A stretch of DNA of 64,000 nt, taken from positions 1-64,000 of the forward strand of contig NZ_PPPT01000109.1 in NCBI RefSeq assembly GCF_006483445.1, in the 5' to 3' direction. The translations under genes and the position numbers were made by a program. This stretch comes from Bradyrhizobium guangdongense. GTDB taxonomy: Bacteria; Pseudomonadota; Alphaproteobacteria; Rhizobiales; Xanthobacteraceae. Shown piece after piece: positions 1-9,400 of this stretch. The notes under the pieces are model-generated. The model saw only the letters and a program-made list of their open reading frames with translations. It was not told where the DNA came from and searched no databases. Position 1 is the stretch's first letter; every line of letters begins with the position of its first letter.

Positions 1-159
1 GAGCCGGCGCGCGAGCTCGTCGAGGCCTGCCATCACGCCGATCGACTGGTCCTGCGGCGTGGACGGCGATTTTGCAAAGGTCGTGTGGCCTGCCGCATCG
101 ATGGCGACGAGATCGGTAAAGGTGCCGCCGACGTCGACGCCGATAATCAACTTGCTCAA
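1..159 (-). CDS. hyuA: N-methylhydantoinase A / 5-oxoprolinase-type subunit (N-terminal fragment)
   Basis: Only the first 53 codons lie in the window; the gene runs off the left edge. Read from a TTG start it encodes an N-terminus with the IGVDVGGTFTD motif, the phosphate-binding loop of the hydantoinase/oxoprolinase A (ASKHA-fold ATPase) family. A purine-rich GAAGGG lies about 8 bases before the TTG, and no ATG is in frame nearby. The start codon overlaps the stop codon of the upstream hyuB-like gene, so the two are translationally coupled, as expected for subunits of one ATP-dependent cyclic-amide hydrolase (hydantoin, oxoproline or acetone carboxylase-like substrates). The substrate cannot be told from this fragment. 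Confidence 0.85.
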   Translation of the reverse strand, partial: MSKLIIGVDVGGTFTDLVAIDAAGHTTFAKSPSTPQDQSIGVMAGLDELARRL

Positions 160-1826
160 CGCGGTAGTCCCTTCTCGTCGTCTGTCACGAGGCCCTGCAG
201 CCGATCGCGTTCGCGCGCAGCCTTGGTGCGCTTCTCCGGCGGCCCGAACCCACCACCACCGGCGGAACGCACCTCCAGGCAATCGCCGGGCATGATCACG
301 ATGCCGGTTTCCTTGGTGCGCAATTCGCGCGGCGCCTTGCCGTGCGACAGCAGGCGATAATGGTGCGGCTTCGAATCCTTGCCGCCGAGCATGCCCGCCG
401 AGCCATGCGTCGTGCCCTCGCCCGCGGTGTTGCCGAGCGACGGTTTCTCGGTCTCGAATACGAGGTCGAGCGCGACGCCGAGACCACCGCGATACTGGCC
501 ATCGCCGCCGGAGTTCGCCAAAAATTCGTGGCGACGGAAGTGCAGCGGAAAGCGCGCTTCGGCGACCTCGATGCTGCCGAACTTCAGGCCGCCGACCGAG
601 TGCCATTCGCCGATCGACGACCAGCCGTCTCCGCCGGGCGAGGCACCGCCGCCGGGACGGGCGTGAAAGAGGTGCCAGATGAAGCCGCGGCCGGTCGCGG
701 GGTTCTCGCCCTTGACCGCGATCCGGAAGCGGCGGCCCCAGCCGGCCATCACGCGATCCGGGCAGGAGCCGGCGAGCGCCTTGATCACGGCTTCGACGAT
801 CTCGTTGGAGGGGTGGCTGGTGCAGAGCGTCACCGGCAGGCCCGGATCGGCCCAGACGATGGTGCCCTGCTTCGCGATCACTTTGAGCGGCCGCAGCGCA
901 CCGGAGTTTTTGGGCGTATCGGGATCGATCAGATAGGCAAAGGCCATCACCACGGCGGCGTGCATGTTGGCGTGGGACGAGTTGACGAAGCTTTGGGCTT
1001 GCGGATCGCTCTCGGAGAGATCGACCTCGATGTCGCTGCCGCGCTTGGTCACCTTGGCACTGATGCGGATATTCTTGCGGTCGCGGCCGTCATCGTCGAG
1101 GAAGGCCTCGCCGTAAAATGTGCCGTCCTTCCAGGTCGCGACCACTGCGCGGGCCTGCTGCTCGGCGGCGTCGAGCACCGCCTCGACCGCGGCCTCGACG
1201 ATTTCGGCGCCCATCTCGGCAAACAGCTTTGCCATGCGACGCTCGCCGAGATGCGCGGCACCGATCATGGCGGCAAGGTCGCCGCGGAAATCATGGGCGT
1301 TGCGCACATTGAGCGCCAGCATGTCCAGGATGTCATCGCGCACCCGGCCGGCTTCATAAAGCTTGATCGGTGGAATGCGGATGCCTTCCTGCCAGATCTC
1401 GGTCGCGTCAGGATTGTAGGCGCCATGGGTGGCGCCACCGATGTCGCTCTGGTGTGCGCGCACGATGCTCCAGAACAGGCGCCGCGCGCCTGCAAAGATC
1501 GGCACGAACACGGTGACATCAGGTAGATGGCTGCCGCCATGATAGGGATCGTTCATCAAGATGACGTCGCCGGGCACGACGTCCTTGAAGCGCTCCTCGA
1601 CGGCGCGCGTCGCCCAGGGCAGCGCGCCGACATGGACGGGAATATGGTCGGCCTGCGCGATCAGCCGCGCATTGACGTCGCACAGCGCCAGCGAGAAATC
1701 GCGGCTGGAGTTGAGGATCTGCGAATAGGAGGTGCGCAGCATCGCCTCTCCCATTTCCGTGACGATCGAGCTCAACCGGTGCTGGACCACGGAGCGGGTG
1801 ATGGGATCGACGGCGGGAGAAGTCAT
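156..1826 (-). CDS. hyuB: N-methylhydantoinase B / oxoprolinase-type subunit
   Basis: A 556-residue protein of the hydantoinase B family, the partner of the HyuA ATPase subunit. The N-terminus carries the family signature around SQILNSSRDFS and the stretch GDVILMNDPYHGGSHLPD; the C-terminal part has the glycine-rich GGGGFG block near the end. The start chosen is the ATG at 1826, with GAGG a few bases upstream; the longer ORF extends 44 codons with no family similarity. It overlaps hyuA by the stop/start. The complex hydrolyses a cyclic amide or oxoproline-like substrate with ATP; the exact substrate is unknown. Located in the cytoplasm. Confidence 0.9.
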   Translation of the reverse strand: MTSPAVDPITRSVVQHRLSSIVTEMGEAMLRTSYSQILNSSRDFSLALCDVNARLIAQADHIPVHVGALPWATRAVEERFKDVVPGDVILMNDPYHGGSHLPDVTVFVPIFAGARRLFWSIVRAHQSDIGGATHGAYNPDATEIWQEGIRIPPIKLYEAGRVRDDILDMLALNVRNAHDFRGDLAAMIGAAHLGERRMAKLFAEMGAEIVEAAVEAVLDAAEQQARAVVATWKDGTFYGEAFLDDDGRDRKNIRISAKVTKRGSDIEVDLSESDPQAQSFVNSSHANMHAAVVMAFAYLIDPDTPKNSGALRPLKVIAKQGTIVWADPGLPVTLCTSHPSNEIVEAVIKALAGSCPDRVMAGWGRRFRIAVKGENPATGRGFIWHLFHARPGGGASPGGDGWSSIGEWHSVGGLKFGSIEVAEARFPLHFRRHEFLANSGGDGQYRGGLGVALDLVFETEKPSLGNTAGEGTTHGSAGMLGGKDSKPHHYRLLSHGKAPRELRTKETGIVIMPGDCLEVRSAGGGGFGPPEKRTKAARERDRLQGLVTDDEKGLPR

Positions 1827-1944
1827 GGAGCCTCGGAATCGCGTTTGGCGCACAGTATGCGAGCGATCGTTCAATGCGAATGGCGCACGGGACATGCGGG
1901 GATTGCTTTTCGCAAGACGATCATCGCCACCAAAGCCCAAATCA

Positions 1945-1976
1945 TTGACATGGACCATTTAATGGTCCATTATAAT
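1945..1976 (+). promoter_or_regulatory. Promoter with palindromic operator of the toxin-antitoxin operon
   Basis: TTGACA at 1945-1950 and TATAAT at 1971-1976 bracket a perfect 9-bp inverted repeat, ATGGACCAT (1950-1958), spacer TTA, ATGGTCCAT (1962-1970). The gap between TTGACA and TATAAT is 20 bp, longer than ideal; CATTAT at 1968-1973 would give 17. A palindrome between -35 and -10 directly before an antitoxin gene is the usual autorepression operator. Binding by the antitoxin or the complex is an inference. Confidence 0.75.
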
Positions 1977-1995
1977 TCTGTGGAAGGACAATGAC

Positions 1996-2253
1996 ATGCG
2001 GGTTTCCGTCACTGACGCCAAAGGACAACTCACCGAGCTCGTCCGCCGTGCGGAAGCTGGCGACGAAGTGATCCTGACGCGGCATGGACACGCGGCGGTG
2101 CGGCTCGTCCCGGTTAAGCTTCCGCCGGATCGCGCGACGCGGCGATCCGTCATGGAAGCCGTACGCAAGGCTGGCGCGGCCAAGGCAACACCCGGACCGA
2201 GCGCGGCGCGAAGTCAGGACTTTCTCTTTGACGATGATGGCCTTCCGAAATGA
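1996..2253 (+). CDS. Phd/YefM-type antitoxin
   Basis: An 85-residue protein whose N-terminal half, from MRVSVTDAKGQLTELVRRAEAGDEVILTRHG, is the Phd/YefM (prevent-host-death) DNA-binding fold. The C-terminal half ends in a short acidic patch (FLFDDDG) expected to wrap around and inhibit the toxin. The ATG at 1996 is preferred because GGAAGGA sits 7 bases upstream; an earlier ATG at 1991 is out of frame. The stop overlaps the start of the PIN toxin gene by four bases (ATGA). Phd-type antitoxins paired with a PIN toxin are common in rhizobia. Confidence 0.9.
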   Translation: MRVSVTDAKGQLTELVRRAEAGDEVILTRHGHAAVRLVPVKLPPDRATRRSVMEAVRKAGAAKATPGPSAARSQDFLFDDDGLPK

Positions 2254-2633
2254 TCGCGGTCGACACGTCGGCCCTGATGGCGATCGTGCTCGATGAACCA
2301 CAGGCCGATGCCTGCATGGAGGCGCTGGAAGCTGCCGATGAGATCCTGATTTCCGCCGGCACAGTCGCTGAGAGCCTGATCGTAGCCGCGCGCCGCAACG
2401 TCGGCGACGAAATGGCCAACCTCATCGACGGCATTGGGCCCAACGTGATTGCGCTGACGCAAACCTCTGCTGAACGTGTCGCGCAGGCATATGCGCGCTG
2501 GGGTAAGGGCATCCACCCGGCCGGCCTCAACTTTGCAGATTGCTTCGCTTACGACGTCGCCAAGGAGCACGCCTGCGCGCTGCTTTACGTCGGCAATGAT
2601 TTTGCAAGGACAGACATCCAAAAAGTGATCTAG
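2250..2633 (+). CDS. vapC: PIN-domain ribonuclease toxin (VapC family)
   Basis: A 127-residue PIN-domain protein. Visible catalytic acidic residues are Asp5 in MIAVDTSAL, Glu41 in the AESLIVAARR segment and the C-terminal Asp in the NFADCFAYDVAKE segment, with a further Asp in GNDF near the end, the four-acid arrangement of VapC RNases. It is translationally coupled to the antitoxin by an ATGA overlap. VapC toxins cleave specific tRNAs or rRNA in a metal-dependent way; the target here is unknown. The frame is intact with no decay. Confidence 0.92.
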   Translation: MIAVDTSALMAIVLDEPQADACMEALEAADEILISAGTVAESLIVAARRNVGDEMANLIDGIGPNVIALTQTSAERVAQAYARWGKGIHPAGLNFADCFAYDVAKEHACALLYVGNDFARTDIQKVI

Positions 2634-2663
2634 CGCGAAGTGCTGCCGAGTTGCCTGGCATAC

Positions 2664-3857
2664 TCACGCCGCCGCCGGCGCGACCGTCGGACGCCGGCGC
2701 CCCAGCAGCACCAGGATTGCCAGCGACGCGCATGAGCACAGCACGGTGAGCGCCAAAACGCCGCGGCTGCCGGTGTGGGTGAGCAGGCCCGCAAGGATCG
2801 GCGGAGAAAACGCCGACGCGAAATTGAGCGGCATCGCGATCATCGACATGGCCCGGGCGAAGGCGGCCTGGTCGTAGAACACGAGCGGGATCGTCGCCCG
2901 CGCCACCGCGAGCGCGCCGCTTCCCAACCCATAGAGCAGGATGAAGGCCGCAACCGCCCAGCGCGAACCGTCACTCGCCATCAGGAGCAGCATGGCGAGC
3001 GGAAGCGCCGTGCCTGCGACCAGCCCCGTGGTGATGCCGTCCCACCGGCCCCGGCCGAGAAAGTCGATGCCGCGGGCGCTGATCTGGATCACGCCAAGCA
3101 TGGAGCCGAAGGCGACGGCCTCTGCCGCCGACAGCCCTTCCGCCTTCAGGAGCTCGATGAGGATCGCACCAAGGCCGAACTGCACGAAGGCATTGAGGAC
3201 GAGCGCTGCGATCACCAGGCCAAACGTGCTCCGCGGAATCGCCTGCGCACCGGCGGCCTGCCCTTTCGGCACGCCCTCATGAGTCACTTTGCCGCGGCGC
3301 GGCGCGAAGAACGCGTGGAGGGGAAGGCAGACCGCGATCATGATGGCGGCATAAACAAGAGCCGTTCCGCGCCACCCGACGAGGTCATTGAGGAACGACG
3401 TGGTCGGCCAAAAGATGCTGCTGGACAGACCCGTCACCAGCATGAGCGCGCCGATGGCGCTCTTGGCCTGGCGGCCCGCGACTTCGTTGAGCATGATGTA
3501 GGCGCCGGTCGAGAGCGTGGCGCTGCCGGCAATGCCGAGGATCGACCAGGCGATATAATAGAGGATCGGCTCCCGGGCGAAGGACAGGAGAACGAAGCCG
3601 GGCGCGGCCACGATTGTACCTGCCATCATAACGCGCCGCGCGCCATGTCGCGTGAACGCTTTTGCAAGCCAGGGCGCGCACAGCCCCATCGCCACATAAA
3701 ACACCGACGTACCCGCGAACACCGCCGACAGACTGATGTTCAGATCGGCGGCAAGCTCGCGGCTGACGATCGCGGGAAGACCGATCGTACCCCATCCGAT
3801 CAGCTGGGTGACGGCGAGAACCGCAAGGACGCCGAGCAGTTTCCTATCGAATTTCAA
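2664..3857 (-). CDS. MFS transporter
   Basis: A 397-residue integral membrane protein with about 12 hydrophobic segments, typical of the major facilitator superfamily. The N-terminal half has the loop between TM2 and TM3 (LAKAFTRHGARRVMMAG) that corresponds to the MFS motif A. The first codon is TTG (positions 3857-3855), with GGAAG upstream in the reverse strand and no ATG nearby; the first in-frame Met would delete TM1 and part of TM2. Monocistronic and convergent with the toxin gene. Substrate not predictable; inner membrane. Confidence 0.85.
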   Translation of the reverse strand: MKFDRKLLGVLAVLAVTQLIGWGTIGLPAIVSRELAADLNISLSAVFAGTSVFYVAMGLCAPWLAKAFTRHGARRVMMAGTIVAAPGFVLLSFAREPILYYIAWSILGIAGSATLSTGAYIMLNEVAGRQAKSAIGALMLVTGLSSSIFWPTTSFLNDLVGWRGTALVYAAIMIAVCLPLHAFFAPRRGKVTHEGVPKGQAAGAQAIPRSTFGLVIAALVLNAFVQFGLGAILIELLKAEGLSAAEAVAFGSMLGVIQISARGIDFLGRGRWDGITTGLVAGTALPLAMLLLMASDGSRWAVAAFILLYGLGSGALAVARATIPLVFYDQAAFARAMSMIAMPLNFASAFSPPILAGLLTHTGSRGVLALTVLCSCASLAILVLLGRRRPTVAPAAA

Positions 3858-4111
3858 GCGACCACTTCCGTCTCAGCCCTGATGCTATCAATCATTGGCG
3901 CACTCAATCGGATACACCATTCCCGATGTGCAGGGCATAGCGTGTACGCCGTGCAGCCATCCCGGGCGCGTGCACGATAGGCGTTGACAGCGATGCGCGA
4001 CTTCGAACGTCCGATTGGCGAGTGCGCCGCGAAGCGGCGGCATCCCCCGATCCTTCCGGATTTGACAGCGCCGCAGGTGGCAGGCAACTCTTCGCTATTC
4101 GAGAATCACTG

Positions 4112-5044
4112 ATGTCTCAGACTGAGTACGCATCCAAACAAGTCCCGGTTCTGACGCGACTGGTGACGGCGTTGCGCCAAATTCCCGCGGTGGAGTTTGC
4201 AGTCGCAAAGTTCAGGTCGCTGCTTCGCGGCCGAACGAAAACAGAACCTGTTGTCGCAAACGCGTTCGTGGCTGCGATTCCCGAGGCGATCGACGACACT
4301 CCCCCGCCCGCCCCGGCTTCAACCGATACCGTTGAGACGGCGCTCGCTGTGACCGACCCGGTCATGACCGATGCGGTGGCGACCGATCAAAGCGGGCCGG
4401 ACAGGGCTGAGAGCCGTGCAATCGAGACCGAGGCGGAGATCGTCGAGGTCGAGGTCTTTGAGCCGGCCGCGATCGAGCAGGCGCCGGACATGACGGAGAT
4501 CGTCGAGACCGTTGCCGGCCGGACCGAAGCGATCGAGACCGGCATCACGCTCGTCAGCTCCGGTGAATCTGAGGTCGTTGCTGTTGCGCATGAGGCCATC
4601 GAGACCAAATTCCTGCAGGCCACCCCGGTTGAGGCCGACACCTCTGCGCTTCCCACCGTCGAGCCCGAGACCGTTGCCACCCAGCCCGCTGAAGCCGACA
4701 TCGTCGCGTTCGCCGTCGTCGCCGCCGAGGTCGTCGAGCCCGTCAACGACGTTGCGACACAAGTTGCGCAGCCGAGCGGCCTCTCCGAGCGCGAAGAATT
4801 GATCCGCCGCCGCTGGAAGGAAACCGGGGTACGGATGTGGAACGCGCGGACGCACGGCGCCGGACAGGCGGTGCTGTGCATTCAGGGCTCCGTCAAGCTG
4901 CTGCCGCCAAAGCCGGGCGAGACCATGCCGCAATATGACAGGTTGGAATTCCAACTGGTCGACGGCCGCATCGTCTGCGAAGGCTTTGAGCTCGATGCGC
5001 CGGAAGCACCGCGCCAGCGTGTCTTCGCCAGCGCCGCGGGCTAA
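4112..5044 (+). CDS. Hypothetical acidic low-complexity protein
   Basis: About 310 residues from the ATG at 4112. The N-terminal 50 residues are basic and partly hydrophobic. A long Glu/Val/Ala/Thr-rich central region (roughly 60-230) repeats short units such as EAIET, ETVA and VEADT and looks disordered. The C-terminal 75 residues look folded, beginning with a helical EELIRRRWKETGVRMWN segment followed by beta-like segments. I recognise no family. An in-frame upstream ATG at 4022 would add 30 residues without an obvious ribosome site. Codon use is like the neighbours. Function unknown. Confidence 0.6.
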   Translation: MSQTEYASKQVPVLTRLVTALRQIPAVEFAVAKFRSLLRGRTKTEPVVANAFVAAIPEAIDDTPPPAPASTDTVETALAVTDPVMTDAVATDQSGPDRAESRAIETEAEIVEVEVFEPAAIEQAPDMTEIVETVAGRTEAIETGITLVSSGESEVVAVAHEAIETKFLQATPVEADTSALPTVEPETVATQPAEADIVAFAVVAAEVVEPVNDVATQVAQPSGLSEREELIRRRWKETGVRMWNARTHGAGQAVLCIQGSVKLLPPKPGETMPQYDRLEFQLVDGRIVCEGFELDAPEAPRQRVFASAAG

Positions 5045-5095
5045 ATCCGCAACTCGCTCAACGATCAGCCGCGAATTCCCGATCGGCCAAGCCAA

Positions 5096-6016
5096 TCAGG
5101 AATCCGAGAGCTGCACGCTCTTTGCTTCGTAATATTCGGCCGAAAACTTGATCGACCAGCGCGCGAAGAACGAGCGCAATTTCCGGGTGGGCCTTTCGAC
5201 GCCGAGCTGCTCGACGAGGTGCGCGTTGCGCAGCCACGTCACGGCGGGTCCGACGCCGACGACGCGCTCCAGCGCCTCGATGGCGGCGCGACCGATGGTC
5301 TCGGCCTGCGAATAGCGCAAGGCGAGTTTCCTGATCGCATAGGTGCGCTTGAGCGCATCATAGCTGCGAAACACGACCTGAACGAGGGGATGCTTCTTGG
5401 CCTGCGGCCACGCCGCCGGGTATGCCGGGAGCACCAGGAGCTTGCTCTTCGCAATGATCGTTGCCACCGCATGAAAGAGTTGGGTCCAGGCCGGCCAGGA
5501 GGCGACTTTCGACAACAATATTGCGTGCAATGCAGTCGCGGCGACAAACGAGATAGGAAGCCAAAGAACAGCCCCCAGGATCACCAGCAACGCGGCCCCC
5601 GGCGTCAGATGTCGGCATGTCCGGAACACCCAGGCCATGCCGTCCTCAAAGGCGACATGCACGGCCCGTTCAAATGCCCCGTAGCTGATCCTGCGCCGCA
5701 GCCGCGACCAGTTTCGACGAATCAGGAGGCTCCAGCGCACGCGACGCGTCTCGGAAACGGGAATAAGTCGCAGAACGCCAAGGATCGCGCTGACGATGGC
5801 GTTGCAGAGAACCCTGACCAGAAAGAGCGGAAGCCAGACAATCTGGATCAAAAAGGGGAATGCATAGTCCAGGAGCCGCATCAGCATCGAGAGGATGAAG
5901 CGCAGGGTTTTGACGGCGACGAGCGCGACGATAACGAAGGGAATGATGATCAAATCATCGGGGGCAGCACGGAAGTGTCTCTCTTTGACCTCTGCCGGAT
6001 CGTGATCGTCTGCCAT
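5096..6016 (-). CDS. Hypothetical membrane protein
   Basis: About 306 residues from the ATG at 6016; a GTG at 6031 would add five. After a charged start, two to three hydrophobic stretches span residues 20-90 (IIIPFVIVALVAV, FPFLIQIVWLPLFLV, and one ending near RLIPV), and a further one lies around 150-180 (ALLVILGAVLWLPISF). The remainder is basic and helical. No family recognised. It lies between the eCIS cluster and the preceding hypothetical gene on the same strand as the cluster. A link to the injection system is possible but nothing in the sequence shows it. Confidence 0.6.
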   Translation of the reverse strand: MADDHDPAEVKERHFRAAPDDLIIIPFVIVALVAVKTLRFILSMLMRLLDYAFPFLIQIVWLPLFLVRVLCNAIVSAILGVLRLIPVSETRRVRWSLLIRRNWSRLRRRISYGAFERAVHVAFEDGMAWVFRTCRHLTPGAALLVILGAVLWLPISFVAATALHAILLSKVASWPAWTQLFHAVATIIAKSKLLVLPAYPAAWPQAKKHPLVQVVFRSYDALKRTYAIRKLALRYSQAETIGRAAIEALERVVGVGPAVTWLRNAHLVEQLGVERPTRKLRSFFARWSIKFSAEYYEAKSVQLSDS

Positions 6017-6169
6017 GACGAATGATGACACACGCCTCAGGACTTCGCCGCTTGATTTTGATCAAGCGCGCCGCCATTGGCCGGCAGAAGGCCGGGCCGC
6101 GTTGTCCACCTTGGTGCAAATAAACGAAGCACGTAAGAAAGGCTGTCGTAGCGACTGGACCTTCACGGG

Positions 6170-6457
6170 TCACTTCTTGCTCTTCTTCGCCTTGACCTTC
6201 TTCGCCGGCTTCTTCTCCGCCCTTGACGTTGCGTTCTTCGCTGGCGCGACGGCCGCAAGTTCGCCCTGCATGTCGGCGATTGCGGCATCGTAGCGCTGCA
6301 GGTCCCGCTCCTTCTGCCGTTCGAGCTCGGCGATCCCCGCCTTGAGCTGATCGATGCGCGACTGCGTGAGTTCGACGAGCGCGCCGGCCGAGGTCAGGGA
6401 TTTGTGCGCCGTCTGCAGCCAGCGCTGATGTTCCTTCAGCATCTCGTCGAGGTCCAT
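6170..6457 (-). CDS. Small coiled-coil protein with lysine-rich tail, last gene of the eCIS cluster
   Basis: A 95-residue protein: residues 1-70 form a predicted coiled coil (heptad-like HKSLTSAGALVELTQSRIDQ and onward) and the last 20 residues are almost only Lys/Ala (KKPAKKVKAKKSKK). AGGAGG is 5 bases before the ATG at 6457, and an ATG at 6460 directly precedes it. It starts 20 bases after the stop of the 1108-residue beta-helix gene, on the same strand, so it is probably the last gene of the operon. Unrecognised family. A basic tail could bind nucleic acid or cargo; that is speculation. Confidence 0.65.
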   Translation of the reverse strand: MDLDEMLKEHQRWLQTAHKSLTSAGALVELTQSRIDQLKAGIAELERQKERDLQRYDAAIADMQGELAAVAPAKNATSRAEKKPAKKVKAKKSKK

Positions 6458-6476
6458 CATATCCTCCTATCGGCCG

Positions 6477-9400
6477 TCAGGCGGTGAGGTTGAAGTTGGC
6501 TTGCGGTGCCGGGAAGTCGGCATGCAGGGTGACACCGCCCGAGATGACGTTGCCGACAAACGGACCAGGCATCCCGTTGAAATTGAACGACTGGAAGATC
6601 GGCGTGTTGGGTGTCGCCCGCGTTGCCTTGACCTGGTTGCCCATCACGGTCGCAACGCGGCCGAACAGGTTGACCGTCGCAGCGGTCCGCGGGAATTCCG
6701 GCCCCGGCGGCGGATTGTGCAGGCAGTAATTGTTGCTGAAGAGCACCCGCTCGAAACGCAGGCGTATGTCGCCGGTGCCCTGCTCCAGAATTTCGACCAA
6801 GGCGCTTCTCCCGGGACCGACGAATTTGTTGCCGAGAATCTGGATGGGATAACCGGCCGGTCCGAATTGATCGCGCCTTTCCTCCAGGCATGACATCAAG
6901 AGCGCCCGGTCCTCATTGGTTGGCGGCCGGCTCGCGGGATCGGTGTAGCCGACATAGTTGTTCGAGATGCAGGCCTCCAGCACGAGCGAGCCTGTGATCC
7001 CCAGCGCCAGAGGGGCGACGGTCTGACGATCCGGCGACAGACCCGTGTCGATGATCTCGTTGCCGTCGATATGCAGATCGCCCTGAACCTGGGTGATCTG
7101 GACGCCGGCACCGGACGTGCTCCGGAATCCGCAGGACGTGATGCGGTTCTGGACGATCTCGCATCGGCCGGTGATGCCGCCGCATTGGATGCCGGCAGAT
7201 CGCATGGCATCGATGCGGTTCCCGGAAATCACCGGCGCGACTTCCCGCCGCAACGCCACGCCGGTGTCGCTGTCCGACAGCGAGTTGCCGGTCAGCCGGT
7301 TCGGCCCGCCGGCCGTGCAAAGGGTTGCGACCCCGCCTGCCGTCACACGGTTGTTCTTCACCTGGCCGTCGCGGACCGAGCCCAGCGCAATGCCGGTGCT
7401 CTTGCCGTCGTTGGCGGTTTCGACGACGTTGCTCTCGATGCTGAGCGTCGTGACGGTGTTGGCGAAAATCCCGGCCTGGCCGCCATCGACAAAATTGCCG
7501 GCGACGCGGATATCGTTGGTCAACGCGCCCCTGTCGCCGATCATGATGCCGAAGAAGCTGCTACTTTCCGGCTTGGTGTCGGCGGCGACCTGATTGTCGA
7601 CCACGTCGATATTGTCGCCGGTGACGCGAATGCCGCCATGCACGGTGCTCGCCACCGGAATCCGCACCAGATTCTGCGCCACGATGCTGGCATGCGCCGC
7701 CAGATCGATCCCGAACACCGACGGACCGCCGGCGGGCTGCGCAGGAGCGGCCTGACAGACGATGACGTTCTGCGCCACGATGATGTTGCTGGCGCTCGGC
7801 TGCGGATTGTCGGTGATCTGGCCGTTGACCGCGATGCCCGTGATGGCGCCCTGGACCGAATTGCCGGCGATGCGACAGGGGCCGCCGATCGCCGAGAGCA
7901 CGATGCCAGATGTCAGCACCCGCGGCGTTCCCTCGATCCCGATGTCGATGATGTTGTCATCGATGAACAGGGTGCCGGTCTGCACGCCGGACCCGAAGAT
8001 CGCCGTCGTCACGCCGTCGATCCGGCAGCGGGCGATGCGGAACTCGGCGACGTTGGCCATTTGAATGCCGATCGCGAGCTGGCCCTGTTTCGAGCGCATC
8101 TCGCAATCGAGGATCGCGCTGGCGCGCACATTGGTCACCGCAACGACAGGCGCGCCGTTGCCTTCCGGCTGCTGTTCGAACGCGATCATGGAGACCTCGA
8201 CTCCCGAAATCACGGTCGCCGGTCCGCCGATAGTCAGGACCGTGCCCGATACGCCGCTGCGCACGATCGTGCCGTGGCTTTCGCCAACGAGCTTGATGTT
8301 GCTGCGCGCGATCAATAGTCCGCTGCGAAGCGGGTGAATTCCGGTCTTCAGGCACACGCAGCCGCCCGCTGCCGGTAATGAATTGATCCCGGCCTGGATA
8401 TCCTCGCCCGGCGAGATCACGACGGTGCAGCAGCACGCCTCTTCCGCCGTCTTCTTCGGACGGCAATCTTCCAGGCCGGACGGCGGGGTGTAAACCGCGA
8501 GCTTTGCGTAATGGTGGTGGATGCCGCGGGGCGGCGCGTTGTTAAGGATCTCGATCGAGGCATCCGCGGCGCGCGCCGCAAACACCCAGTAGTCGCCGAC
8601 GTGAAAATTGCCGCCGGCCGGATCGACCGAGAAGGAGACGATGATGCCGTCCTCCAGCCGGAGCTGGAGCCCGCCAGTCGGGATCGGAATTGCGCCGGTG
8701 CTGGTGGCGGCGTCGAGATCGGTCTGCGTGCTGCTGTTCTGCGAGAGGATCTTGCCCTTCTGGTCCCAGCGCCGGATGCGCGCGTTGCGCGTGGGGTCGA
8801 GATTGCCCTGCCCGTCCACCGGGCCAAGGAATCCGGCCGTCAGTTGCTTGTCGAGCGTGATCGTGCGCGTCGCATCGTCGACACCGCCGCCGACCTTGAT
8901 CTTGTGGAGCTCGCCGGCGAGGCCATTGAGCTCGCGAAAGTCGTCGGTGATCTCGATCCAGTCGCCGTCGGAAAACCGCAGCACGCTGTCCTTGCCGACG
9001 CTGTCCACGACGATGTTGAACTGGTCGATCAGCCGCGTGACCCGCGCCTCGACGGAGCCGTTGTCGCGCGACCATTTGAACGTCGCGGTGCCGAGCGGAC
9101 CCGCGGTATGCACCTCGACGCGGTAGAGCTGGTTCTCGAGGCCCTTGTAACCGCCCGCCGGCGGCACCAGGCACGGATCGAGATTGGGCACCGGCGCGGT
9201 GGCGGTGGTCAGCCGGCCGGCCGACGGCGCCGTCGCCGTGCCCCAGGCGGTGATCTGGTCCACCGGCGTGGCGCAGGTGGTGCCGGCTGGCGTCCCGAGA
9301 AACTTGACCTGCCAGACAGTTTGCCCGCGCGTGGTGGTGTCGACCCCGAGCGCGATCTCGACCAGCTTCGAGTCCTCGAACTGGTTGATCTCGCGATTCC

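Noticed and set aside
342-1526. Long plus-strand open frame opposite hyuB
   Set aside because: Shadow frame: no family match, while the minus strand has a clear hydantoinase B with ribosome site and overlap with hyuA.
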